Shown piece by piece: positions 1 to 6,815 of a stretch of 9,266 nt of DNA (within the stretch, counting starts at the first letter, position 1; each line of letters begins with the position of its first letter). The notes under the pieces were generated by a model. That model was not told where the DNA came from and did not search any database. It saw only the letters and a program-made list of their open reading frames with translations. A program made the position numbers and the translations under genes. Source of the DNA: Desulfobacterales bacterium (lineage in GTDB: Bacteria > Desulfobacterota > Desulfobacteria > Desulfobacterales > C00003106); assembly GCA_030594505.1 (NCBI GenBank), contig JAUVFC010000053.1, positions 1 to 9,266 on the forward strand. Direction: 5' to 3'.

Positions 1-134
1 CTTAATATCACTCTAATGGCATTAACACAAGGCCCTCTCCTGCAAAAAATATTAACCGGGATTAGCAGGATATATCAGGTTCACCAGTTACTTCGACCAA
101 TAAACCGCTACCCCGCCCCGTAGGGGCTGAGACC

Positions 135-166
135 TTTTTTGGTTGTCGCTCCCGACAACCAAAAAA
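135..166. repeat. Perfect 14-bp inverted repeat with 4-nt loop
   Basis: TTTTTTGGTTGTCG (135-148) pairs exactly with CGACAACCAAAAAA (153-166) around the loop CTCC. It lies about 65 nt beyond the stop codon of the minus-strand TPR gene, so it could end or stabilise that transcript. The T-run is on the 5' side and the A-run on the 3' side on both strands. It therefore lacks the 3' U-tract of a standard intrinsic terminator unless the T-run outside the fold, read on the minus strand, is used. Confidence 0.6.
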
Positions 167-171
167 ATCTT

Positions 172-209
172 TATCTCTGCGTCCTCCGCGTCTCTGCGGT
201 GAAATATTT
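172..209 (+). repeat. Dispersed CTCTGCG/CTCTGTG-type repeat, copy 1
   Basis: This stretch reads as successive words of the type CTCTGCG, TCCTCCGCG and TCTCTGCGGTGA. Near-identical words recur at 2871-2902, inside 6286-6354 in both orientations, and in reverse at 6911-6927. Such dispersion in intergenic DNA marks a small non-coding repeat family. No transposase is linked to it. Confidence 0.65.
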
Positions 210-210
210 T

Positions 211-240
211 TTTATCCTGTACTATCCTGTATCATCCTGT
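211..240. repeat. Three decamer tandem repeats ending in ATCCTGT
   Basis: The decamers TTTATCCTGT, ACTATCCTGT and ATCATCCTGT follow each other without a gap. The last one contains the TGA stop codon of the minus-strand TPR gene (plus-strand tca at 232-234). The gene therefore ends inside the array. Confidence 0.7.
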
Positions 241-2661
241 CTTCTTCCCCTCCTCAATAACCCGAATAACCTCCTTTGCCTTCTCATGTTCAGCAAATTC
301 AGCATCCAATTGCAGCACCTTTTGAAGCTCTTCCTTTGCTTTCTCAGTCTCCCCTTTCTTGAAATAGGCCATCCCGAGATGAAAACGAATCGTTGGATTG
401 TCCGGCAGCTTTTCCAGGGCTTCCTCAAACTGGGCAATAGCGCTTGTAAAGGCATTCTTGTGAAAAAAGGCCCACCCTAATGTATCGGCCACGGCCGGGT
501 CATCCGGCAATTTCTCCTTTGCCGTCTGTGCCAGGGAAAGCGCCTTGTCGATGTTGCCTCCCCGCTCGATCATGTTCCATGCCAGATTGTTTGCAGCCGG
601 AGCGTAATCAGGAGCAACATCCAGGGCTTTCTGGTAAAATTTTGCGGCGGCATCGTAATCATTTTTCGCCTCGTGCAGTACACCGAGGCTCATGATAGCC
701 GGTAAAAACTCAGGGGACCTGGCATGAATTTCTTGATACTTGATAATGGCATCGTCCATTCTGTTCGTCGCCAAATAGATCCGTGCCAGGGCTACATACG
801 GCGTCAATATCTCGGGATTCCGGGCAATGGCGGCATTAAATGAGGTTTCCGCCTTCTTAATATCTTTCCTGTAAAGATAAATCCCCCCCCGCAGATTGTA
901 CAGGAATGCGAGAAGACGTTCATCCCCCTTGTGTGCCTCGATCTTATCCTGACAAAACCTTAAAGCGTTCCCATCGTCTTTTTTCGCCAAATAAACCGAG
1001 ACAATATTCTGCATCGCCGGAGCCGAGGCAGGGTCCTTTTTAAGGGCGTGTTCATAGTGGCTAAGGGATTTCTCCAGGTCTCCCTGAACACGGTACAGCG
1101 TTCCCAACGATAAGTAGCCGATCGTACTACCCGGAGCATACTCGACAACCTTTTTAAACGCCGTCTCGGCGTCTCTATATTGCTTTTGTCTTGCATAAAT
1201 CCGACCGGAGAGGAGATGAGCTCTTAAATTTTTCGGATCGATAGTCAGGACTTCCTCACACTCCTTTTCCGCGCCTCTCAGATCATTCTCCCGCATCAGC
1301 ACATCGGCCATTAACAGCCGAGCCTTGACAAACCTCGGAGCCTTCTCTACAGCCTTTTCCAGACTCGCCCTGCCCAACTGATCATTTCCCAGTCCAAGAT
1401 AGGCCAGGGTCTGATAAAAATGGGCCTCCCCGGATTCCGGCACGTCCTTAATTACTTTTTCCAACACATCCAGGGCAGCCCGGTAATCCCGTTTCCCAAG
1501 CAACAATTTCCCCTTTAAAAGCCGAGCAGAGACATCGCCCGGGCTCTTGTCCAAAATCTCCTGAACAGCGCTTTCTCCTTTTTCGATCTCTCCTTTTTCA
1601 AGATACAAGTAAGCTAAAGCCCTTCGAGCCCTTAGATCGTCGGGCGCGACCTCAATCCCCTTTTGTAGAAACTCGATTCCCTTTTCCCATTTGCGTTTTG
1701 TAACATAAAAGTTTGCAAGATTTAAAAGCGGCTCCACCTTGTCAGGGGCTATATCAGTCGCCTTGACAAACATTGATTCGGCCTTTTCAGGCTGTTGCCT
1801 CGCCAGATAGAACTTTCCCAATTCTATTACATAAACCGGTTTTTTCGGGGCCTTTTGAACCGCCTCCCGGAGCTGTTTTTCCGACTGGTTATAGTTCCTT
1901 AACGCCGCATAAAACCTGGCAAGGCTTACATTGTGGACCGGGTCGTCAGGAAAGAGTTTAATAATCCCTTTGAGTGTTCGCTCGGCCTTATCCGGTTCCT
2001 TTCGCAGGGCATAAAAATTTGCCAGCTCGTATCGGGCGCGTGGCGGTCTGGAATCAACATCCACAGCCTTTAAAAATGATGCTTCCGCCTTTTCATACTC
2101 TTTGGAAGCCGCCAGGAGTTTGCCCAACAATAAATGAGCGTTTTCGTTTTCAGAGTCAAGAGATATTGCCTTTTCAACCTCTTCAATGGCTTCTGCAAAC
2201 TTTCCCTCATTGGCAAGCGCCTGCGCCACGATTAACAGCCCCTCGATATTGTCCGGCTCCTCCTTCAGAACAATTTCCGCTCTTTCGCGGGCATCCTGAA
2301 ATTTTCTTCCCATGAGATAGATTTCAGCGAGCTTTAGCTGGGCGCTGGTATGGTTTGGTTGAATATCAGCAGTCCTGTAAAACTCCTGAAAGGCTTCTCT
2401 GACCTTTGGCATCTTAAGGTAGACTTCACCCAGCCGATAGTGGCCATCCGCGTATTTTGGATCGAGTTGAATCACATTTTTCAGCTCAATCACCGCCTCA
2501 TTAAAACGGCCCTCCTGGATATATTTTTCCGCCCTGCTCATATGCTTCTGCATCTTCTCTTCCTTACTCGCGCAGCCGCCAACCAAGAAAGCAAGCATCA
2601 AGGCGCAAGCAACAGGCAGGTAAAGCCTTTTGAGAAAACCATTGTTACAACATCCTGCCAT
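232..2661 (-). CDS. TPR-repeat lipoprotein, PrsT-like (EPS/exosortase-associated)
   Basis: The 809-residue product starts with a lipoprotein signal: positive residues K11-R12, a hydrophobic stretch at about 13-28, and lipobox V27-G28-G29-C30. Ala follows the Cys, which suggests outer-membrane sorting. From about residue 41 to the end I count 22 TPR units of roughly 34 residues, with the usual A/G/Y/P pattern (units often end in DP, AP or PDN). There is no catalytic domain, so it should be a protein-binding scaffold on the periplasmic side of the envelope. Length, lipobox and wall-to-wall TPRs resemble the PrsT lipoprotein of exosortase/PEP-CTERM loci (about 900 residues), and the chain-length determinant in this window supports an EPS role. 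An in-frame ATG 15 nt upstream exists, but GGAGG lies 7 nt before the start chosen here and would fall inside the longer version. Family assignment is moderate; TPR lipoprotein is near certain. Confidence 0.9.
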   Translation of the reverse strand: MAGCCNNGFLKRLYLPVACALMLAFLVGGCASKEEKMQKHMSRAEKYIQEGRFNEAVIELKNVIQLDPKYADGHYRLGEVYLKMPKVREAFQEFYRTADIQPNHTSAQLKLAEIYLMGRKFQDARERAEIVLKEEPDNIEGLLIVAQALANEGKFAEAIEEVEKAISLDSENENAHLLLGKLLAASKEYEKAEASFLKAVDVDSRPPRARYELANFYALRKEPDKAERTLKGIIKLFPDDPVHNVSLARFYAALRNYNQSEKQLREAVQKAPKKPVYVIELGKFYLARQQPEKAESMFVKATDIAPDKVEPLLNLANFYVTKRKWEKGIEFLQKGIEVAPDDLRARRALAYLYLEKGEIEKGESAVQEILDKSPGDVSARLLKGKLLLGKRDYRAALDVLEKVIKDVPESGEAHFYQTLAYLGLGNDQLGRASLEKAVEKAPRFVKARLLMADVLMRENDLRGAEKECEEVLTIDPKNLRAHLLSGRIYARQKQYRDAETAFKKVVEYAPGSTIGYLSLGTLYRVQGDLEKSLSHYEHALKKDPASAPAMQNIVSVYLAKKDDGNALRFCQDKIEAHKGDERLLAFLYNLRGGIYLYRKDIKKAETSFNAAIARNPEILTPYVALARIYLATNRMDDAIIKYQEIHARSPEFLPAIMSLGVLHEAKNDYDAAAKFYQKALDVAPDYAPAANNLAWNMIERGGNIDKALSLAQTAKEKLPDDPAVADTLGWAFFHKNAFTSAIAQFEEALEKLPDNPTIRFHLGMAYFKKGETEKAKEELQKVLQLDAEFAEHEKAKEVIRVIEEGKKTG

Positions 2662-2668
2662 AGTATAA

Positions 2669-2673
2669 CCTCC
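2669..2673 (-). promoter_or_regulatory. Shine-Dalgarno site fixing the TPR lipoprotein start
   Basis: On the minus strand GGAGG is followed by seven bases and then ATG at 2661. The alternative ATG at 2676 lies immediately upstream of GGAGG and has no such site before it. The shorter protein also gives a more typical signal peptide. Confidence 0.85.
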
Positions 2674-2700
2674 CATGCTCGTTTTGATGTCTATTTCTTA

Positions 2701-2905
2701 ACCACCCACTCGTCCCGCCCTGCGGGACTCGTTCGAGACACAGAGTACACAGAGTGAAGTTTGTGCCACACAGACGATTCATGATTTTCACGTGCCGCTG
2801 TTTCCCGGCAAACAAAAAAACAAATAAATCGGCCTGATCTTCTGAGACGAAAAATCAGGCCAAACTCTTTATCTCTGTGCCCTCTGTGCCTCTGTGGTGA
2901 GACCA
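2701..2905. repeat. Composite dispersed repeat between the TPR and PilZ genes
   Basis: The left part (about 2705-2757) carries CCCACTC, a GTCCCGC-CCT-GCGGGAC hairpin (2712-2728), CTCGTTCGAGAC and then CACAGAGTACACAGAG. The right part (2871-2902) has the inverse words CTCTGTGCCCTCTGTGCCTCTGTGGTGA. The left part closely matches 6263-6307, so this is the same element family in a second place. A reading frame of 87 codons across the region (2691-2954, minus) consists only of these repeat words and is not treated as a gene. Confidence 0.65.
2812..2861 (-). terminator. Probable intrinsic terminator of the PilZ gene
   Basis: Read on the minus strand, GGCCTGAT (2861-2854) pairs perfectly with ATCAGGCC (2838-2831) around a 15-nt loop. 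A T-rich tract including seven consecutive T follows (2828-2812). It lies about 110 nt beyond the PilZ gene stop and before the TPR gene start, so the two minus-strand genes are probably separate transcripts. Confidence 0.7.
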
Positions 2906-2920
2906 AAAATTCTTTACCTC

Positions 2921-3025
2921 TGCCTACTGTCATCTGCCCTCTGACTTCTGTCATCTGTCATCTGTCATCTGTCATCTGACTTCTGACTTCTGTCCTCCGA
3001 CTTCTGTCCTCCGCCCTATGCCCTC
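2921..3025. repeat. Array of 15 heptamers, consensus TGNCNTC
   Basis: Fifteen consecutive 7-bp units run without a gap, including four successive TGTCATC (2949-2976) and several TGACTTC and TGTCCTC. The units agree best at the TG, C and TC positions. The array covers the stop codon and the last codons of the PilZ gene on the minus strand. A related array with the same consensus lies at 7083-7152. Confidence 0.9.
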
Positions 3026-4189
3026 TGCGCCATCATGGCTGATGGCTGATAGCGGGATGCGCAATGAAATAATATTGTTGCCGGACTCACTGTGCATGAC
3101 AATATAGGCATTATACTTTTTTAAAGGTATTAATGAATAATATAACCCTGATATATTTTTCACATCCCTCGCGGTCAATTGATCCACAAAATCGCCGCTT
3201 ATATGGTCTATTACTATGTCGGCTTTTTCAAATATTTTTGTTCCATCATTAAAAAAATTTAGCTGAATCGTCTCGTTCTTAACCATACTCTGCACTGTTA
3301 CTCCACCGCAACTACCAAACATTATGGACTGATATGAATAAAGTAACAGGAAGTCAATACACTGTGCGAAATCAGAGTATTGACCGTAAACCGATGGCAA
3401 ATCTTTTCCCGGCAGATAATTCATATTACATTTTTTGTTGGCCAGTCTCATTACGATGCCCTGGAAAAAAATAATCTTATCCCTTATCAAATGGTTCAAG
3501 TTTATACTGTACTTAGATTTTGTCAGATCCATATGCCGTCTCTTCTTTAACAACCCAAGAACAGATACGGCCTCATTAAACCTGCCGGAGGCGGGTTCCA
3601 GTGCAGAGACCGACTCCTCTATCGCGCATTTCAATTTCGGGTCAGCCAAAAATCCTTCCATCTGCCTGCAAAACTTTTCAAGCCGGAATGAACTTAACCC
3701 GATCTGTCCCGCAAGCTGAGAAAAAAGAGTATGAATCGGATCTGAAAATGTCCAGAGCATGGCTCCCCAATATGTAAAGTGTTGGAGTTCTTTTATACAC
3801 TTTTGAAGTAAGTCCCACTGGTTATAAGAATAATCAGTGGGCGTCTTTGTCGCGCTCCGGTGAAAAAGTCTTGTGACTACATATAAAGGGAGATTAAAAG
3901 AAACCTTCTCCTGAAACTCTATTCCCAAAAGGGAGCCGTGGTTCATTGTACTCCATCTTACCTCCCCTCCGGATTCAACCTGTTCCTCTGTTCCGGGGAT
4001 CTTAAAAAAGAGTTTTAGGACGGTGTCCTTTGGCAAAGGGATGGCTGCCCTGGCAAGAGCTCCACGCGAACTAACATTCTCTATGTCCCCCTTCAAAGGC
4101 TTTGTCGTGTCAGCCTTAAAAAAAGTAACCGGCATTGTTATTGGAATTCTATACTCACACCTTTTGTCCTCGAAATAATCAGTATCCAT
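2972..4189 (-). CDS. PilZ-domain protein with degenerate histidine-kinase-like C-terminus
   Basis: The 405-residue product begins with a PilZ domain (about 8-100). Both c-di-GMP-binding signatures are intact: R10-C-E-Y-R14 (RxxxR) and N38-V-S40-S-R-G43 (D/NxSxxG). A helical middle part follows (about 125-215). It contains FSDPIHTLFSQLAG where a kinase H-box would stand, but without the usual HE pair. Residues about 230-381 read like a worn GHKL ATPase: LLLYSYQSI in place of an N-box, FFNDGTKIF in place of DNGxGI, no clear glycine-rich lid, and a closing I-SLRIPL strand typical of kinase ends. It is probably cytoplasmic; no membrane segment is seen. It likely binds c-di-GMP and signals through protein contacts, with no kinase activity expected. 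About 15 C-terminal residues are encoded by the heptamer array and are probably a late addition. It is divergent from the receiver gene. The PilZ call is firm; the pseudokinase reading is moderate. Confidence 0.88.
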   Translation of the reverse strand: MDTDYFEDKRCEYRIPITMPVTFFKADTTKPLKGDIENVSSRGALARAAIPLPKDTVLKLFFKIPGTEEQVESGGEVRWSTMNHGSLLGIEFQEKVSFNLPLYVVTRLFHRSATKTPTDYSYNQWDLLQKCIKELQHFTYWGAMLWTFSDPIHTLFSQLAGQIGLSSFRLEKFCRQMEGFLADPKLKCAIEESVSALEPASGRFNEAVSVLGLLKKRRHMDLTKSKYSINLNHLIRDKIIFFQGIVMRLANKKCNMNYLPGKDLPSVYGQYSDFAQCIDFLLLYSYQSIMFGSCGGVTVQSMVKNETIQLNFFNDGTKIFEKADIVIDHISGDFVDQLTARDVKNISGLYYSLIPLKKYNAYIVMHSESGNNIISLRIPLSAISHDGAEGIGRRTEVGGQKSEVR

Positions 4190-4756
4190 TATTTTACCAC
4201 TTCCCTCTTGTAAGAATAAGAGATATAAAAGACATAAGAAATGATGATTATTTTAGAGCTTGACCAGGACAAAGCATAATCAATCTGCGGATATAATTTA
4301 TCCTAATCCTAAAAATTTCTTGCAATTGCAATACCGTTTTCTATAGGTTTGGATAATATTTTGTTATAAATAAAATTGCAGCGCCCAGAAATAGCTGCCG
4401 ATAGTAAAACAAGGATAACATCTCACTGAAAAATATTCATATATATCAGAAGGTAGCACAATAGTGAACTATCATATTATAACCGGAACAAAAATACAAA
4501 TACAAAAAATCCGGGCACAAATTATCCCCCGCATTATTTTGCTTGAGCACAACCAGAACAAATCATCCGGTTTGATTCTCGACAAAAGTGAAATGCAGTA
4601 CACATAAAAAGAGATAAGTTTTTCACTAAAATGGAACTATATTTCACATATTATAGCAATTATTTTTCTTGATTTCTTTGCTCTTATTATGCGATACCTG
4701 ATGACTAAGATGGTTTGGTAGTCAACTTAACCGCCAATCATGATGGATTCGTAAAA
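4190..4756. other. AT-rich divergent intergenic region
   Basis: This 567-bp gap must hold the promoters of the PilZ gene (minus) and the receiver-activator pair (plus). I found no convincing sigma-54 site on either strand and no confident -35/-10 pair. Visible elements are the 12-bp palindrome at 4320-4331, inverted AACCGGA (4481-4487) and TCCGGTT (4566-4572), and three copies of (A/G)GCACAA (4455, 4514, 4546). No gene of useful length is seen. Confidence 0.6.
4320..4331. promoter_or_regulatory. Palindrome TTGCAATTGCAA, possible operator
   Basis: This is a perfect 12-bp palindrome in the divergent region, about 130 bp from the PilZ start and 425 bp from the receiver start. Its half-sites TTGCA and TGCAA are the same as those of the dyads upstream of the sigma-54 promoter at 6816, with 2 bp between them here instead of 7-8. 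A shared binding protein is conceivable; chance is possible in AT-rich DNA. Confidence 0.35.
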
Positions 4757-5116
4757 ATGGATGAAAAAACCATACTTCTCATAGAAGATGACGAGGTGCT
4801 TCAGGAAATCCTGGAAGATTTTCTACAAGAATCAGGATACCTTGTATTGAAAGCAAGTGACGGGCTTGAAGGAATAGAAATCATCGGCAAGGAAACCTTT
4901 GACCTGATCATTGTAGACATTGTCCTGCCCTATGTAAGCGGTATAGGGGTCATCAAAATGGCAAAAGCCAGGCGCCCAAAGATACCTATCATCTGTATTA
5001 CCGGATATGGCTATTCTCCGGAAAAGCTGGCTGAAGAAGAACATGCGGACAAGATATTCCGAAAGCCTTTTGAATTTAGTGAATTAGCCAAGGTTATTAA
5101 AACTTTATTAAAATAA
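4757..5116 (+). CDS. Stand-alone response-regulator receiver domain (CheY-like)
   Basis: The 119-residue product is a complete receiver domain with nothing after it. The acidic pair is D11-D12 after strand ILLIE, the phosphoacceptor is D54 in IIVDIVLP, the switch residue is T82 in IICITG, and K103 lies in FRKPF. All key residues are present, so it should be phosphorylated by a histidine kinase not encoded in this window. I chose ATG 4757 because the protein then begins MDEKTILLIEDD, as receivers usually do; an in-frame TTG at 4715 would add 14 residues unlike the family. No strong ribosome site is seen. It ends in TAA 10 bp before the ATG of the sigma-54 activator, which lacks its own receiver, so the pair very probably forms one regulatory unit split over two proteins. 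Confidence 0.93.
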   Translation: MDEKTILLIEDDEVLQEILEDFLQESGYLVLKASDGLEGIEIIGKETFDLIIVDIVLPYVSGIGVIKMAKARRPKIPIICITGYGYSPEKLAEEEHADKIFRKPFEFSELAKVIKTLLK

Positions 5117-5126
5117 AGTGGTTTTT

Positions 5127-6149
5127 ATGTCCTTTCCGGAACCTGTAATTTTAGGCAACAGCGAACCGATTAACAAGATTAGAGAGCTGGTCAAAAAGTT
5201 GGCCGATATCGATCTTAATGTACTCATCTGCGGCGAAAGTGGCGTCGGAAAGGAACTGGTCGCTCGCGCCCTTCATTATTATTCGAGGAGAAGGAACCAA
5301 CCATTCGTCAAGGTAAACTGCGCAGCCTTGCCGGCGGAACTAATAGAGAGCGAACTGTTTGGATATGAGAAGGGGGCATTCACCGGGGCAGACAGACAGA
5401 AATTAGGCAAGTTTGAGCTTGCCGGTGATGGATCTATCCTGCTCGACGAAATAGGAGAAATCCCACCGTCCATTCAGGCCAAGCTGTTGCAGGTTCTGCA
5501 AGATCGAAAATTTCCACGGGTGGGAGGTTATAAAGATATCGCGATAACCTCACGGATAATTACAGCCACCAACCGCGATCTTCAAGCCGACATAATCTCC
5601 GGCAGTTTCAGAGAAGATCTCTATTATCGCATCAATATTATAAAAATAGCCGTTCCTTCATTACGGGAACATAAGGAAGACCTGGAATTACTGATTAACC
5701 ATTTTTTAAAAGAGCAGCAAGAAACGTATAAGCTTCCCGATATCAAAATCCCTTCCCATATCATTGACCTCTTCTATCAATACCACTGGCCTGGAAATAT
5801 CCGCCAGCTCGAAAACTATATAAAGCGTCTATCCATATTAGACAATGTAGATGAATTCGAAAGAGAATTTTTAGTGCAAGTAAATAAACAACAAAAAATA
5901 GACCGCGCCTCCTTGCAAATCGAAGCAGAAATTCCTTCCCCGGATACTCACACAGATGAACCGGACGTCAAGAAGTTCTCCTCTTTGAAAGAGATCAGGG
6001 ATAAAGCCGTATATAAACTTGAAACGGAAATAATCAACAAGGTACTTGATGAAAATAATTGGAATAGAAAAAAAACCGCCAAAATTCTGAAAATCAGTTA
6101 CAGGACCCTTCTTTACAAAATCAAAGAGCTCGGAATTAAACCATACTAA
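5127..6149 (+). CDS. Sigma-54-dependent activator (AAA+ and Fis-type HTH), no receiver
   Basis: The 340-residue product starts almost directly with the AAA+ domain. Walker A is GESGVGKE (36-43), the sigma-54-contacting loop GAFTGA is intact (83-88), Walker B is SILLDE (103-108), the arginine-finger region is FREDLYYR (161-168), and WPGN (221-224) lies in the lid. After a linker with acidic stretches (about 240-295), a Fis-type helix-turn-helix (about 312-336, with KKTAKILKISYRTLLYKIKE) ends the protein. It should remodel sigma-54 RNA polymerase at EPS-type promoters. NtrC-family members normally carry an N-terminal receiver in the same chain; here the receiver is the separate gene just upstream. 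ATG 5127 is preferred over GTG 5118. AGTGG 5-6 nt before it is a weak ribosome site. No clear terminator follows. It is paralogous to the activator at 7295. Confidence 0.93.
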   Translation: MSFPEPVILGNSEPINKIRELVKKLADIDLNVLICGESGVGKELVARALHYYSRRRNQPFVKVNCAALPAELIESELFGYEKGAFTGADRQKLGKFELAGDGSILLDEIGEIPPSIQAKLLQVLQDRKFPRVGGYKDIAITSRIITATNRDLQADIISGSFREDLYYRINIIKIAVPSLREHKEDLELLINHFLKEQQETYKLPDIKIPSHIIDLFYQYHWPGNIRQLENYIKRLSILDNVDEFEREFLVQVNKQQKIDRASLQIEAEIPSPDTHTDEPDVKKFSSLKEIRDKAVYKLETEIINKVLDENNWNRKKTAKILKISYRTLLYKIKELGIKPY

Positions 6150-6262
6150 TCAGTAACGAGTTATTACGGAGAGCTTTTTATTGTTTGGCATTTCTTTGGA
6201 AGCAAACCGTGAGGTATACCTCCGTTATGGCGTTACGTTCTTGATTTTAAGATCTGTTTATT

Positions 6263-6378
6263 CACCGCCCACTCACTACGCTCGTTCGAGACGCAGAGAG
6301 CACAGAGGGAGATTAGTTTTCAAAAACACATTTCTCTGTGTACTCTGTGTCTCGAGTGAGGGAACCGAACGGGCGGTG
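6263..6378. repeat. Imperfect palindromic repeat of the CTCTGTG family
   Basis: The ends CACCGCCC (6263-6270) and GGGCGGTG (6371-6378) are exact inverse copies. Inside, CTCGTTCGAGACGCAGAG-type words on the left face TACTCTGTGTCTCGAG on the right, around an AT-rich centre (6311-6332). The left arm matches the element at 2705-2757 apart from a GC hairpin present there only. It could fold into a long hairpin. No transposase or clear target duplication is seen. Confidence 0.65.
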
Positions 6379-6396
6379 AGTGCTCAATAATCTATT

Positions 6397-6559
6397 GAGA
6401 CCTTTGAAAAATGTTCAATTTTGTTCAAGGTCAAGCTGTAAGTCCCGCCGCCGGGGGAAGACGAAGATTTTAACCGGAGGAATACATTGAGTATTTCGAG
6501 GATTAAAATCTGAGTCTGACGTAGAAATTGGGCAAAATGGAGCATTTTTCAAAGGTCTC
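6397..6559. mobile_element. MITE-like element, 163 bp, with about 35-bp terminal inverted repeats
   Basis: The left end GAGACCTTTGAAAAATG is followed by an AATTTTG-containing stretch. The right end, read in reverse, gives the same first 17 bases and then about 18 bases that match mostly. The direct repeat TATT flanks both ends (6393-6396 and 6560-6563), which fits a 4-bp target duplication. The interior is also self-complementary (AGATTTTAA near 6466 against TTAAAATCT near 6504), plus a GC-rich side arm, so the whole unit would fold into one long hairpin. It has no coding capacity and would need a transposase from elsewhere. Confidence 0.78.
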
Positions 6560-6574
6560 TATTGAAGGGAGATA

Positions 6575-6708
6575 GTTGCATCAATATATGCAATCTATTT
6601 TATGCCCCCGTATGAGTAATGAGTTACGAGCAAAACAAGATACTCAATACTCGAAACTAAGAAATCTGTTGCACATAGTATGCAATACGATGCTCTTTCA
6701 TGTGCAAC
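6575..6708 (+). promoter_or_regulatory. Cluster of TTGCA/TGCAA dyads, probable sigma-54 enhancer sites
   Basis: Two dyads TTGCA-N8-TGCAA (6576-6593) and TTGCA-N7-TGCAA (6669-6685) are seen, with a further TGCAA at 6703-6707. The outer pair GTTGCACAT (6668-6676) and ATGTGCAAC (6700-6708) is a perfect 9-bp inverted repeat. The cluster ends 107 bp before the -24 box of the sigma-54 promoter, a usual distance for sites bound by sigma-54 activators. Either activator in the window could be the binder; this is inference. Confidence 0.6.
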
Positions 6709-6815
6709 ACACTTCCATTTTTCAATTCCAGGGTGAGATAGTCTTTTGCTTTTCATGAAATGCTTTTCCGCTTAACCCCTATTAATCACTGATCATATCA
6801 CTTAAATTTCTTGCA

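Larger units (their letters stand above)
1..231. other. Gene-free left edge, downstream of the TPR gene
   Basis: No convincing reading frame is seen on either strand. The stretch holds a short GC hairpin (GCCCC 115-119 with GGGGC 123-127), a perfect T/A-flanked inverted repeat (135-166), a copy of the dispersed CTCTGCG-type repeat (172-209) and the start of a decamer array (211-240). I see nothing recognisable in 1-110. Confidence 0.6.
6150..6815. other. Gene-free region filled with repeats upstream of the sigma-54 promoter
   Basis: No reading frame here looks like a protein. The frame 6181-6390 is repeat sequence in translation, and 6576-6758 has no protein-like features. The stretch contains a palindromic composite repeat (6263-6378), a MITE-like element (6397-6559) and the dyad cluster (6575-6708). 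A hairpin GTAA/TTAC near 6153-6167 followed by CTTTTTA (6175-6181) is too weak to call a terminator for the activator gene. Confidence 0.6.

Noticed and set aside
2753..2768. Sigma-54-like site on the minus strand upstream of the TPR gene
   Set aside because: TGGCAC is present, but the -12 box reads TCACT instead of TTGCW, and the site lies in dispersed repeat sequence.
2691..2954. 87-codon minus-strand frame between the TPR and PilZ genes
   Set aside because: Its translation consists of repeat words (HRGHRDKE, SVYSVSRTS), it spans a terminator-like hairpin and has no domain; it is an artefact of the dispersed repeat.
2921..3032. CRISPR array
   Set aside because: The units are 7 bp and contiguous, with no spacers and no cas genes nearby.
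4640..4715. Sigma-70 promoter for the receiver gene (TATTAT near 4686)
   Set aside because: No -35 box at a usable distance; the region is AT-rich enough for chance matches.
4715..4756. Upstream TTG start for the receiver
   Set aside because: The 14 added residues precede the normal first strand of the receiver fold and no ribosome site supports TTG.
6150..6182. Terminator for the first activator gene
   Set aside because: Only a 4-bp stem (GTAA/TTAC) can form, and the T-run is separated from it; not convincing.
6181..6390. 69-codon plus-strand frame after the first activator
   Set aside because: Most of it is the palindromic CTCTGTG-family repeat in translation, and it has no protein features of its own.
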